This document shows positions 32,594 to 43,593 of a stretch of DNA of 64,000 nt, in pieces (the first letter of the stretch is position 1; each line of letters begins with the position of its first letter). The DNA comes from Dendrolimus kikuchii (lineage: Eukaryota > Arthropoda > Insecta > Lepidoptera > Lasiocampidae), in contig CM034409.1 of the NCBI GenBank assembly GCA_019925095.2, forward strand, positions 2,483,001 through 2,547,000, given 5' to 3'. The notes under the pieces are model-generated. The model saw nothing but the letters and a program-made list of their open reading frames with translations, was not told where the DNA came from and did no database searches. The position numbers were made by a program, and so were the translations under genes.

Positions 32594-33067
32594 TTTTTAA
32601 GTAATATGGCAAACAAGCATCTAACTTTGTAACAAAAAGTCCAATGTCTGCAAAGAAAGGCGCATACGAATGCAATCTTCCATTTTTCCAATTTGACCAC
32701 AAAGTTTGTAAACTACCCACATTCGTTCCAAACTCCATCTTGAACTTTCTTAGAAAAGAAAACACCGGTATCGGTAGATCAAGGCCATAGAGTAAGCATA
32801 CAGATAGGTCAAAGGTTACAAAAGAGTGACTTTTGGACCGAAGAAATGTAATGAGTGAAATTTGGCTCAAAAAAATGCGTTATTTTTTAAATTACAAAAT
32901 GGAAAACATCAGCTCTCAGTTCTGTCTAGAAGACGAGAAATCTTAAGAATAAAGTCTGTAATAAAATAAGTTATCGATTACCATAATTGATTTATGCGAT
33001 TATGGTCGAATTTCAACAATTGATAATATAAAAACAGTCACCACACGATTAATTCATTGAAAATAAC
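32594..33067. other. Unassigned
   Basis: No frame or repeat recognised. Possible unique sequence. Confidence 0.35.
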
Positions 33068-33079
33068 TGAAACAATACA

Positions 33080-33345
33080 TACATACATAACTTCACGCCA
33101 GTTCCCTTGCGGGGTAGGCACGAACAACAGAGCGCCATTCAGGCTTATTCTTACACACCTCACTTGCCTCTTTGACATTCATAACTCTTGTCATGCACGC
33201 TCGTCTGTTCTTAAGGCTCCTGACATCACCTTCTGCTAGTACACGATCAATTTGATCATGGAAGGTGTGTCGTGGCCTTCCACGACTTCTGCATCCATCC
33301 ACTTTTGCATTGTATATCTGTTTAGTCATTCTTTCAAAATAGTCA
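33080..33345 (-). mobile_element. RTE-A 3' fragment
   Basis: Perfect 12-bp duplication TGAAACAATACA (33068-33079 and 33346-33357). Confidence 0.9.
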
Positions 33346-33409
33346 TGAAACAATACAGTTATAAAAAATATCAACATAATAAAAAAGAAATCTTTTATTT
33401 ATTTATTTA

Positions 33410-33707
33410 CTAGCTGATGCCCGCGACTTCGTCCGCGTGGTGCGGTTTTTTAACTATCCCACGGGAACTCCTTAATTTTTCGGGATCAAAAGTATCCTAT
33501 ATGACCAGGGATATAAGCTACCACCATACAATTTTTTTTAACTCGGTCCAGTCGTTTCGGAGATTATCCGATACAAACAGAGAAACAAAAAATTTGAAAA
33601 AAATCTAAATTAGTTTTATTTCATTTTATTACATCCCCCTGTTTCGGTTTTTAGCATTTTTTTCTTTGTACAGAAATCGACCTCTACAGTTTTATTATAT
33701 GTATAGA
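33410..33707 (-). mobile_element. Hel-2 Helitron, complete
   Basis: On the complement TCTATACATATAATAAAACT to GGGCATCAGCTAG between A and T, 298 bp. Subterminal hairpin CGCGGACGAAGTCGCG. Confidence 0.85.
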
Positions 33708-33739
33708 TTATTAAAAAGTATCCTACACTATTTCTATAG

Positions 33740-33910
33740 TGTACTAGCGGAGGGTGATGTCAGGAGCCTTAAGAACAGACGAGTGTGCATGACAAGAGTT
33801 ATGAATGTCAAAGAAGCAAGTGAGGTGTGTAAGAATGGGCCTAAATGGCGCTCTGTTGTTCGTGCCTACCCCGCAAGGGAACTGGCGTGAAGTTATGTAT
33901 GTATGTATGT
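33740..33910 (+). mobile_element. RTE-A 3' fragment
   Basis: 13-bp duplication ACTATTTCYATAG (33727-33739 and 33911-33923, one change). The truncation point (ACTAGCGGAGGGTG) is the same as at 54111. Confidence 0.9.
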
Positions 33911-33923
33911 ACTATTTCCATAG

Positions 33924-34585
33924 ATTTAAGGCCAAACATAATAATACATCTTAACCATTAAACATTACTTACTTATTATAGAATATACTTTATCGTAAAA
34001 TAATATAATACACAAAAACAGCTTAGAATTAGATACAAATGGCGGTCTTATCGCTGACAGTGATATATACATATTTATATACACACACATATACATATGA
34101 CAATACAAACATACATATTAGCTTTAGGAACTTGCTAACGATACTCACACGTCAACGCGCGCGCAGCATACACATATAATTAATTGTAATACCAGTAAAA
34201 CAATAAATTATACATCTATATAAAACGTTAATAATTCATCAATCAAAGTACAGTCCACAAATTCATAACCGGAGTCTCAGCAGGCTTAGGCCTTTACTTA
34301 TTTATACACAATGTTGGTCTTTTATTAAAATTTATTTATTTGTTTTTTTACAATTTAAATATTATATAAGTAGAATTAGTTTTTATTAATTATTATTCTC
34401 ATTTATTATTTAATTAACAAAACTGGGTCATTTTAGTCTTACACCTAAAGGATATTATTCCGACACAGCAACATGCTGAGTGCAAACCTTGGTTGCTGAA
34501 AATGCGGCGTACAAATTCTCAAAATATGCTTTGTGTATAAAAATGTATAAGGAATGTAATTGCGTCGCAATTTCTTCAAATAAAT
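33924..34585. other. AT-rich; Rep-G scrap and AC/AT tract
   Basis: 34040-34065 (GGCGGTCTTATCGCTGACAG) resembles Rep-G inverted. 34080-34105 is a short ACAC/ATAT tract. No frame. Confidence 0.4.
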
Positions 34586-34613
34586 TTTTCTTTCTTTCTT
34601 TCTTTCTTTCTTA
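34586..34613. repeat. (TTTC)n microsatellite
   Basis: Seven TTTC units, after CAAATAAATT, which looks like a retroelement end. Confidence 0.85.
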
Positions 34614-35100
34614 CAATGGAAAAGTAATGCTTCTGAACCTGCCAAAGGCAACACAAAGTCAACAAAATTCCGATTTCGTACTTCTACAACTGGTTGATGT
34701 GTTATTACTTTACTACAGCGGCTTTCAAATTATATGTGCGCCGCACTTTGTGTAATGTACACCATCTACACGTACATAATCTTTGTACAAACTCATTCTA
34801 TATTCTAATGAAACAACGTTTGCATATCTCGATAGTCGACAACATACCGTGAGCTTACCTCGATCGGTTTTCAGCCAATGGCGCCGAAGGTATTTTTTTC
34901 TAATTTATTTTAATAGTATGGCTTTTCGCGGCGTCTCATGCAGTACCGGAATGAAAATTACGCTATCGCCCTCATAAATGATGAAAGCATAGTATATCGA
35001 TAGTTAATTCCCAAAATTGCATAAAACACTGAACTAACAAAAAATAACAAAAAGAATAATACATTATAATAATTTTATTCAAGTGAAACTTCTATATAGA
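34614..35100. other. Unassigned
   Basis: 35085-35110 has GTGAAACTTCTATATAGACG, a phrase repeated at 59735 and near 55785. Nothing else seen. Confidence 0.35.
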
Positions 35101-35104
35101 CGGG

Positions 35105-35418
35105 GACTTTTAATACGCTTTTATTAGCTTCATACGTATGTTGGAACGGAATCTTTCAAGTTAAATTTGATCGACTTCCCGGTTTCCGATTGAGCTGAAA
35201 TTTTGCACGTGTGTATATCGTGTGACAATGCAATAATATGGTACCATGGAGCTGATCTGATGATGGAGTCGGAAGGTGGCCATAGGAACTCCTGTACTAA
35301 ACAAGATAGACCCGTCGTGTTTGGGCTCGTTTTACTTGTCTTGGCTAGCACGCTGCTGCTACATGATATCCAGGATCTCAATAACTTGTATTTAAAAACC
35401 TTTTTAAAAAAGCTTTTT
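35105..35418 (+). repeat. Rep-E dispersed repeat
   Basis: Continuous with Hel-2 sequence at 35419; its AAGCTT end is fused to TTTTTCGGGATCAAAAGT. Confidence 0.7.
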
Positions 35419-35862
35419 CGGGATCAAAAGTATCCTATATACTAGGGATATAAGCTATCACCATACAAAATTTCATTTAAATCGGTCCCGTCGTTTCGCA
35501 GATTAGCCCGTACAAACAGAAAAAAAAATTAAAAATCTAAATTAGTTCTATTTCACTTCTGACATCTTCTTCTTCTTTTGTCAGGTGTCACCCTGGTCTA
35601 AAGTATGTCGCCATAACAACCATAAGTTGTGTTCCAGCATTAGTGACCAGGTTCCAGTCTCCCTTAAGAGAGCAGCAGCGCATTTGTAGCACCTTCGGTG
35701 TTGCAAATGTCCATAGGCGATGGTAACCGCTTTCAATCGAGTGGGCCATCTGCCTGTCTGCTGAACTCCTGCAAAAAAAAAAAAAAAACATCCTCTGACT
35801 CGGTTTTTAGCATTTTTTTTATTGTACAGAAACTCGTCTTGTACAGTTTTATTCAAATTCAA
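35419..35862 (-). mobile_element. Hel-2 Helitron, middle and 5' part, hosting S310
   Basis: CGGGATCAAAAGTATCCTAT, then ATCGGTCCCGTCG, S310 at 35583-35790, then CTCGGTTTTTAGCATTTTTT and TACAGTTTTATT. The 3' CTAG end is lost under Rep-E. Confidence 0.7.
35583..35790 (+). mobile_element. S310, 5'-truncated, nested
   Basis: Starts GGTGTCACCCTGGTCTAAAG, ends CTCCTGCA16. ACATC on both sides may be a short TSD. Confidence 0.85.
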
Positions 35863-36031
35863 ATTCAAAAGTTTTTATTCAAAATAAGTTCCACTGGAGA
35901 ACACTTTTTAAAGGTCCATACATGTAAGTTAAAATTTATTTTTTACTTCCTATTCTATGTACACCGCTTCGCAACGTGTTGACGCTGTAAAGGAGAAGAA
36001 GCGGCAAGGAACTCCCCAGCAACACGTCTAG
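35863..36031 (-). mobile_element. LINE 3' end with (GAATTT)n tail
   Basis: On the complement GTTGCTGGGGAGTTCCTTGC, TTCTCCAGTGG, AATAAAAACTTTTG, ending in three GAATTT-type units. This is a common Lepidoptera LINE end; the last residues of an ORF (WGVPCRFFSF-like) are possible but not certain. Confidence 0.6.
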
Positions 36032-36060
36032 CTAAATATTGTTTTTCTTTATATTTCATA

Positions 36061-36167
36061 CATACATAACTTCACGCCAGTTCCCTTGCGGGGTAGGCAC
36101 GAACAACAGAGCGCCATTTAGGCCTATCCTTACACACCTCACTTGCTTCTTTGACATTCATAACTAT
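36061..36167 (-). mobile_element. RTE-A 3' fragment
   Basis: Perfect 11-bp duplication TATATTTCATA (36050-36060 and 36168-36178). Confidence 0.9.
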
Positions 36168-36178
36168 TATATTTCATA

Positions 36179-36597
36179 TTCTATTTATATCTCAAATTCT
36201 TTTTTTTTTATAAGTTTTGTACAGAAGTATGTTACAGAATTACTTTTTGAAGAATTAATGGAGTTGTAGCAAACAATGCATACTCAATAAGACCAAGACA
36301 ATAAAAGGAAAGAAAAATAATCTTATAGTTATAATAATGACATGACGTACTAAAGTGTTATGCTGCAATATGTCTCCACAAATTCCTTACACGCATGGCA
36401 AGAAAAAACATACGTTAATTTAGTATAAGAGGTTGGAGAGAGCTGCTAAGTAAATGAATTTTTGTAATTTAAGTATTTTTCAATAGTGTAGTATTACCTT
36501 TTTAGCAAGATGCTTCTTAATTTAGTATTAGTTTATTATTATATGTATAGATGATATTAATAATATAATAAACATTTTTATAAATTAATTATATTTT
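36179..36597. other. Unassigned AT-rich sequence
   Basis: No frame or repeat recognised. Confidence 0.35.
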
Positions 36598-36607
36598 ACT
36601 TATAAAT

Positions 36608-36663
36608 GTTGTTCGTGCCTACCCCGCAAGGGAACTGGCGTGAAGTTATGTATGTATGTATGT
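36608..36663 (+). mobile_element. RTE-A micro-insertion (56 bp)
   Basis: Perfect 10-bp duplication ACTTATAAAT (36598-36607 and 36664-36673). Confidence 0.92.
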
Positions 36664-36673
36664 ACTTATAAAT

Positions 36674-37092
36674 ATAGAGTGGATTTATACCTTCAAAATA
36701 ATAAAAAAATCGATTATATGAGTCGTTCCAACCGCATTGAAAGGCCTCATAGTAAAAATAAAAGTTTATCAGTCTAGTTTTTTGAAAATGGCGGTATTCT
36801 AAAATAACGGATAATTTAAAAGTCTAGGCCAAAAAAATAAACAAGTGTCTATAGTATGTTCAGATTTCGAATTTTAAAACATTCCATTTTACGCTTTACG
36901 CTTACGCAAGCATTTTGATTCGACGCCGTCCGCGCGACGACCGTGTACCAACAAAAACTGGAAGCGGTATAAGGCGCATACCCGCGACATTTACTCGAGG
37001 TGGATTTGCGGGTTTGACACATCTCCAATCGCGTGTTCTCAGTCGGAGTTACTTTGTTATTTAGGTATACTGTTTTTTTTATTATTATATAT
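36674..37092. other. Unassigned
   Basis: 36910-37040 is GC-richer (GACGCCGTCCGCGCGACG). No frame or family recognised. Confidence 0.35.
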
Positions 37093-37580
37093 ATCTCTAC
37101 GGACTCGAGTTCCGTACCCTTTTTAATACTTAATTTCTAAGAAAAATTTGAGACTCCATACACGCTTATTGTTTATTTTTGTTAGTGTATGTGACATTAT
37201 ATGTAGTAATTTTTCTGTTTTAGTGTACCTTAAGAATAACTTTTTTTATTAATTTATCTAATTTTAATACTAAACTTATACTAATGTAGAGTGTATCTGT
37301 TACATGCTGGTGTTGTGAGGAAGTGCATGTGCAGTGTTGGCCTTATATCTATACTTATATATAGTCCTATCTAGTGCCATGTGTGTTGTTTTTTTCTTTT
37401 CTGTGCCCGGGTTATTAATTTTTAGGCTCTTTGTGTGTCTTGGTTTGTTTGTGGAGTGTGCGTGTAATGCAATGCGATGGTAGTGCGCGTAGGTTTAAGT
37501 ATGTGTATAAGTTTTATTGTTAGTTATGTGTCTGTGACTTTGTGTGGTGTTATAATTTATTGTTTAGTTGTTGTGACATG
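37093..37580 (+). repeat. Rep-J, uninterrupted copy
   Basis: Continuous across the point (CTAGTGCCATG, 37371-37381) where the 6913-8020 copy carries a poly(A) insertion, so it shows the pre-insertion state. Confidence 0.75.
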
Positions 37581-37934
37581 AAAAATTTCCAGTTGGTGTT
37601 GATGATGATGGATGGTTTAGGAGGGGGATTATTGGCCCTCCATTAGGCGTTGGTAGGTATACTGTTACAACAAGAGCAATAAAAAAAAAAGGAAAGACGC
37701 CACAAAATGTGGGTCAAAAACTGTTTCAAAGAGAAACAAAGCTTGCCCTTAGTAATTTATATGCTGAAAGGAGTTGTATACATTTTCTTACATTCTTGGG
37801 CCCAGATTATAAAAAGATTAAAGTAGTTTTCAGATTTCTTTTCATTATGTTGTTTTTTTTTTTACTGTGGTGGGTTTGGTTAGTTTGAATGAATTAATCG
37901 TGTGGTGTAACATGTTTCTATATTATTATTTATT
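37581..37934. other. Unassigned
   Basis: An A10 run at 37681-37690 follows CAAGAGCAATAA and may mark the retroelement end of Rep-J. Confidence 0.4.
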
Positions 37935-38187
37935 AATCGCCTATGGACATTTGCAACACCAAAGTTGCTACAAATGCGCTGCTGCTCTCTTAAGGGAGAC
38001 TGGAACCTGGTCACTAATACCAGAACACAAATCAAGGTTGTTATGGCGACGTACTTTAGACCAGGGATGGTAGCCATCCAGTTGGGCAAATGCCCTACCA
38101 CCTGGCTGTGGGTTGTTAAGTCGCCTCTTACGACAGGCCACCCGGCCGCAGGAAATTGTATTCTTTCTCCGTTCCTGTACGGATAAG
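37935..38187 (-). mobile_element. S310, 3' end lost
   Basis: ATCGCCTATGGACATTTGC to CCTGTACGGATA. No A-tail, so it was cut after insertion. Confidence 0.85.
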
Positions 38188-38385
38188 TATTTATAAGATT
38201 TCTCGTCTTCCGACTAGAATTTAGGGCTGATGTTTTATATTTTGTAATATAAAAATATAACGCTGTTTTTAAGCTATATCTCAACGGGCCTTAAAGTCTC
38301 CGTCTCCTTTTAATATATAATATAACCATTCTACAAATTCTTTTATGGATATATTAGTCAAAAATTAAAAAAATATTATTATCAT

Positions 38386-38745
38386 TGTATTCATACGTGA
38401 AGCAAAAACTTTGTACCCCTTTTTACGGCAATTGCGCAGACGGAGAGTATGAAATTTCGCACACTTATAGTTTATATAGAGAAGGAGTGCAGATTGTCAT
38501 TTTTTTTTAATTATGCATAAAAAATACATTAAATCAATAAAAAAAACATTACACACACTACCATGTATTTGACACGCACACGCATATATACTCTGTTGTT
38601 TATTGTTAAAGTCAAATTAACAGTGTAGCCTTGGCGAAATCTGTAATTATAGAAGTATAGTCTTTAACATCAGGACCTTAAATGTTCAAACTTATGATTT
38701 AAATTAATTATTGTCGGATTTCGACCATTACTAATTATTAAAGAC
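38386..38745 (+). repeat. Rep-H dispersed repeat
   Basis: CATACGTGAAGCAAAAACTT, TTGCGCAGACGGAGAGTATG, CCTTGGCGAAATCTG and a final GTCGGATTTCGACC. Four copies in the window (43594, 45155, 51888). No class signature. Confidence 0.7.
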
Positions 38746-39140
38746 TCAAATACTATTTATAAAATAAATGAGGGTACATCTAGAAAATTCTCGACATCTT
38801 CGCTAGACGTATTGCAATCAGCATTTCCCACTAACAGTGTCTGGAAAGCGGTTTAATCCGGATCACTCCGGATACGCAATAGCACTGAGGCCTAGAGGAT
38901 CACCCAACCACCAGCTGATATCCACTTGATAATGACGTATTGAGCGAACGGAAACGTCGATTGAGGGTAGTTAGAAACATGTTTGGTCATTCAAGTGGTT
39001 TAAATTCGCCATATCATAGACACATCTTTATATATTGTAAAACAAAGTTGCTTTTATACTGTTATATATATGTATGTATGCTTCTATTGTCATATGTATA
39101 TAATACGTGTATGTATACGTATGTTTATATAATATATATA
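38746..39140. other. Unassigned
   Basis: 39070-39140 is ATGT-rich. No frame. Confidence 0.35.
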
Positions 39141-39418
39141 CTAGCTGACCCAGCAAACTTCGTCCCGCCTCAGAATCAAAAAATAAATAACGTTGATTTT
39201 TGAATGACCGAACATCAAATGTTTGACAGTTAGAAATAGTTTAAGGGAAAGCGAAATTGTTGTTTTTACTATATTCTAAGCATTTTTTCCATATTTACTC
39301 ACCTTTTAAACCTTCCCTGGACTTCCACAAATAATTCAAAACTAAAATTAGCCAAATCAGTCCAGCCGTTCTCGAGTTTTAGCGAGACTAACGAACAGCA
39401 ATTGATTTTTATATACAT
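39141..39418 (-). mobile_element. Hel-4 Helitron
   Basis: CTAG 39141-39144 with GCTGACCCAGCAAACTTCGT, to GTTAGTCTCGCTAAAACTCG and AAAAATCAATTGC on the complement. 278 bp, one copy of the unit that is repeated at 50598. Confidence 0.8.
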
Positions 39419-39766
39419 ACATTTATATTGTTTTTGTACTTATATGTATAAGCCGGGCGCAGAAGGTTTGCCGATGACTATTTACTATTATTTGTATATA
39501 CTTATGTAAAGTACAAACAATAATAAATTAAAATAATAAATTTATTGCAACAACTATTTATATCACCTTTTTTGTCAACCCTACTAACCATCGACGCGGA
39601 AACTACCGTCAATTATATTATTATATGTGCAAAGTGTAAAATATCCAGTGCATTGTAAATAGCTGTTATAGATTATTAAGAGTATTTATTAAATAGTAAA
39701 ACGTAGATTAAAGCATATCTTGGACAGTAGCAAGCAAGATAGCAAGCAAGGTAAGCAAGCAGTATC
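39419..39766. other. Unassigned; CAAG repeats at the end
   Basis: 39730-39760 contains AGCAAGCAAG-type repeats. Otherwise nothing recognised. Confidence 0.4.
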
Positions 39767-39949
39767 ACCAATATCAAGCAAGCCTTTACTTTTTTTTTTA
39801 TTAACAAGTCTACGAACTCGAGTTCCGTATCTTTTTTACAACTTAATTTCGAATAATTTTTAGAATTTATACACGCTTGCTGGTTATTTTTGTTTTTGTG
39901 TGTAACATTTATTCAATGATATGCAAGCAAGCACTTGCTTGATATTGGT
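39767..39949. repeat. 16-bp inverted repeat enclosing a Rep-J fragment
   Basis: ACCAATATCAAGCAAG (39767-39782) and its perfect complement (39934-39949) enclose Rep-J sequence at 39807-39910 (ACTCGAGTTCCGTATC). Confidence 0.75.
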
Positions 39950-39950
39950 A

Positions 39951-40401
39951 CATACATACATAACTTCACGCCAGTTCCCTTGCGGGGTAGGCACGAACAA
40001 CAGAGCGCCATTCAGGCTTATTCTTACACACCTCACTTGCTTCTTTGACATTCATAACTCTTGTCATGCACGCTCGTCTGTTCTTAAGGCTCCTGACATC
40101 ACCTTTTGCTAGTACACAATCAATTTGATCATGGAAGGTGTGTCGTGGCCTTCCACGACTTCTGCATCCATCCATTTTTGCATTGTATATCTGTTTAGTC
40201 ATTCTTTCCACATGCCCGAACCACCGGAGCATTCCTTTCCTTACCTTCACCCCGACACTCTCGTTCTTACTTCGGTATTACGAACGCGGTCCGCGAGCGT
40301 CACTCCGTAGATTTTGCGCAGTGCTCGCATCTCGACCGCGTTTACTCTACTTTCACGCTCTCTCTTCCATACGTGAGCGTAGGTACCAGCACTGCGTTGT
40401 C
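39951..40401 (-). mobile_element. RTE-A 3' fragment, 451 bp
   Basis: 9-bp duplication ATATTGGTA (39942-39950 and 40402-40410). The frame carries a 4-codon deletion (ERMTKQ) and is broken near 40255 by a deletion that removes the AGACCAACT segment. Confidence 0.9.
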
Positions 40402-40410
40402 ATATTGGTA

Positions 40411-40808
40411 ATACTCATTATCTCTACATTCCTTTTTAAAGAACAAGACGATGTTATAGATCTTTGCTCTTGTTAAGACAGAATCGCTAATATTAATAAG
40501 GACTAAAAATACTAGAAAATTCACAAAACATTTTATAAAATCTTTTTAAACATCCTGCAATACAAAGCTACATAAAGAGTCGATTTTTCTTTTGAAAGAG
40601 CTTTAAAAATCCATTCCTTCCATCTGTTACACCAATAAAGTTACTTTATTGAAGGTATTTCTTAAAGTCAGTGAAAGGGCGCATTGTGAACCGTGCTCAA
40701 TGAGCTATGCCCGCTCTTTCTATTTCGCTTTGATATAAATATTTTGGAAGAGCCATCCCATTGATTTTGCTGAGGACAGTAACGGGTTGTTGTAGGGATC
40801 ACAGCTGA
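40411..40808. other. Unassigned
   Basis: No frame or repeat recognised. Confidence 0.35.
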
Positions 40809-41064
40809 TCTTATACTAATATATAAAGCTGAAGAGTTTGTTGTTTGTTTGTTTGAACACGTTAATCTCAGGAACTACTGGTCTGATTTGAAAAATTCTT
40901 TCAGTGTTAGATAGCTTATTTATCGAGGAAGGCTATAGGCTATATATCATCACGCTAAGACCAATAGGAGCACAGCATCAATGAAGAATGTTTCAAAATT
41001 GGGGGGGTTGTTAACGTACTTTTTTTAACTATTCCACGCGGACGAAGTCGCGAGCAGAAGCTAG
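40809..41064 (+). mobile_element. Hel-1 Helitron, complete
   Basis: A|TCTTATACTAATATATAAAG to GCAGAAGCTAG|T, 256 bp, hairpin CGCGGACGAAGTCGCG. Confidence 0.87.
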
Positions 41065-41519
41065 TCATTTATAATATTTATTATTTTGCGTTTGATTTTG
41101 AACACACCCTAGCCATAACAAAATGTTTCACGTGCCCTGTATCAGAACTAATTAAGGCTTAAATGAAGTACTTGCCCGTCTTTCAGCGAGTTATAACCAA
41201 AAACTTTAATTAAGTAATTTTGTATCACTTCAAACTAATTTTGAAATCAAAACATTAGAGAAATTAGGATGATATATTAACTGTTTCTTAGGCACCATAA
41301 ATATCCACGCTTTTGAAACGCCTCTATTTTTTATGTATGTATAATATGAATATCTGTATATTATAATTTTCTAGTTACTACTATATAATATACTATATAG
41401 GATAACACTTCAGCAGGCATGATAATAAGTAAATTACATTTATATCAGACTTTATTGTCTGTTATAAATATTGTAAGCTGTTGGATATGTAATAAATAAA
41501 TAGACATGTGCATAGTCAA
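41065..41519. other. Unassigned AT-rich sequence
   Basis: No frame or repeat recognised. Confidence 0.35.
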
Positions 41520-41528
41520 AACAATTAA

Positions 41529-41596
41529 CATACATACATACATACATACATACATACATAACTTCACGCCAGTTCCCTTGCGGGGTAGGCACGAAC
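41529..41596 (-). mobile_element. RTE-A micro-insertion (68 bp)
   Basis: 9-bp duplication AACAATTAA (41520-41528 and 41597-41605). Nearly half the insert is (CATA)8 tail. Confidence 0.9.
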
Positions 41597-41852
41597 AACA
41601 ATTAATATGTACTATATAATTAGATAAAGTAGGATTTAAAATATGTAATTTATGACGACATTTCACTTTCTAATCTGTGTTGACAGTGGTCAATTAATAT
41701 CTGTAAAATCTGGCCTGCCGGCTAGTAGGCGACAGTAAGGAGGCTCTATTAGCCACAACAGTATACAGTGTGTAAGTGAACATTTTGTATACTTCATGTG
41801 GCCATTGGTGTATGTAGTAATTGGAATTTTCCAAAAATTATAACTTCATTTA

Positions 41853-42070
41853 TTGCTGAAGCACAGCAGACAGGCTGACGGCCCAACTGTGATGTAAAGT
41901 GGTTACCAGCGCCTATGGACATTAACAATATCAGAGGTGCTGCCAAAATTCTGCCGGCCTCGAAGGAGAAACTGGATCCTGGCCACTGATGCCGAAACAC
42001 AAATCAAAAGTTGTTATGGCGGCATACTCTAGACCAGGGGTGGTAGCCGTCCAGTCGGGCAAATGCTACA
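41853..42070 (-). mobile_element. S310 variant subfamily, 5' end lost
   Basis: GCTGAAGCACAGCAGACAGG and CCCAACTGTGATG distinguish this subfamily; 60187-60471 shares them. Ends in GGGCAAATGC. Confidence 0.75.
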
Positions 42071-42071
42071 T

Positions 42072-42116
42072 GCTTGTGCGTGCGCGTGTATGTGTGTGTG
42101 AGAGAGAGAGAGAGTG
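42072..42116. repeat. (TG)n/(AG)n microsatellite
   Basis: TGTGCGTGCGCGTGTATGTG followed by (AG)8. Confidence 0.9.
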
Positions 42117-42430
42117 AAAAATAAAAAAAGGGAAATTCTTCCTTTTTTTAAATTGGTTAATAAATAATATGCACGTTCCATATATCTTAAATTTTAGGTC
42201 TATGTTTGAATAGTAAAGAATTGAACACAATGAAACGCTTTACGGCTATTGAGCGTGCACTGTCCGTAAATGAAATGCCCAACGTTGGGCAGACATTAGG
42301 TGACCTGGACTGGGGTCCATTTTCGCAGGTATTTTCAAAGTCAAGTTTACAATATTTTTAACCGACTTTAAAATAAGGAGGTTCTCAAATCATCGTACAA
42401 ATATATGTGTTTTATGTATGTTCAGCCATA

Positions 42431-42502
42431 ACTTTTGTGTTTCTGAACCGATTTTGATAATTCTCAACTTTTGTGTTTCTGAACCGATTTTGATAATTCT
42501 CT
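42431..42502. repeat. 36-bp tandem duplication
   Basis: Two identical units of ACTTTTGTGTTTCTGAACCG plus 16 more bases, starting at 42431 and 42467. Confidence 0.9.
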
Positions 42503-42593
42503 TTGCGTTGGATTTAGTACAGCTTTAAGACTAGTTTCGTAAAAAATGACATATAAATTTTTTCTAACAAATAATCTATACTTCTATACTAAT

Positions 42594-42692
42594 ATTATAA
42601 AGAGGAAAGATTTCTATTTTTGTATGTTTGTAACGAATAAACTCAAAAACCACTGGACCGATTTCAAAACATTTTTCAACATTAGAAAGATA
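42594..42692 (+). mobile_element. Hel-5 Helitron 5' end, target of LINE-F
   Basis: ATACTAATATTATAAAGAGG, then AACCACTGGACCGATTTC. It continues at 43545-43580 (AACATTAGAAAGATACATTA, TTGAGTAACATA) after two LINE-F insertions. Confidence 0.7.
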
Positions 42693-43127
42693 TTTTTTAA
42701 ATTGTTTTTTTGAAGCGGGGGAAATGCATTTTGCACACTACCGAATCCTTTACGAGGGATTAGACCAAAACCACGAGAGGTGAGACCACGAATGGGCACC
42801 AGAGTCAAATTGCCGGCTTGTGTGGAGACTCGACTAATCAATACTGCACTAAAACCATCTTCCTCCCATGTGCCCCGCGCTTATGGCAGGAAGAGCGTGA
42901 GACTTAGAACGTAGTTACGCCCACGATGATCCTAGCGCATCAGTGCTTGAGAATGCCCCGGGAAAAACAAACCCACTTCGTCAACAGGGGTGAAGACTCC
43001 TCCGCTCCCTAGATGCTGGAGGGCCCCTGCAGCGGAATTTACGGGAGGAGACCTTGCGCATATCTGCGTCTCCGGGACCCCGACTGACGTCGGTACCCGT
43101 GAGACGCATGAGCACCTCTCTCTCTTT
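42693..43127 (-). mobile_element. LINE-F 3' end, first at shared target
   Basis: Complement: frame 43132-42932 (66 codons) ending HSQALMR, then a 3' UTR with GTGGGCGTAACTACGTTC, TCCACACAAGCCGGC and a GCTTC-A/T-rich end at 42693-42715. Flanked by AACATTAGAAAGAT (42678-42691 and 43128-43141). The short frame has no motif known to me. Confidence 0.75.
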
Positions 43128-43141
43128 AACATTAGAAAGAT

Positions 43142-43544
43142 TTATTTTTTTTGAGGCGAGGGAAAATGCTTAACCGATTTACGCACAAACTGGGTCGTTG
43201 CTAGGGGAACGACACGCGTCGGTCGGGGGCGATAACACTGCAGCAATAGTATGCTCTTGGCAGCGCTCCGTCCGCGATCGACGTCACAGAGTAGTGTGGA
43301 AGACTGCGAGCGTTGCTACACGAGCGAGCAACCCCAATACCCACTAAAAACCCCCTCCTCCCTGTCGACCCTGCGCTTTTGTTTGTGTTGGAAAGGCTGA
43401 GATTTAGAACATAGTTACGCCCAGTCGATCCAGCGCAATAAAGTGCCTGGAGTGTGCCCTGGGAGAACACACCCCACTTCGTTGTGCGGGGGTAGAAGGT
43501 CCTTTGCTCTCCTAGCAAGCTAGAGGCCCCCCGCGGTAAACGGA
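43142..43544 (-). mobile_element. LINE-F 3' end, second at shared target
   Basis: Different subfamily from its neighbour (GCTGGATCGACTGGGCG, GACGTCGATCGCGGACG), close to 18921-19228. Flanked by AACATTAGAAAGAT at 43128-43141 and 43545-43558. Confidence 0.78.
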
Positions 43545-43593
43545 AACATTAGAAAGATACATTATCCTTGAGTAACATATTTATTATTAGAAA

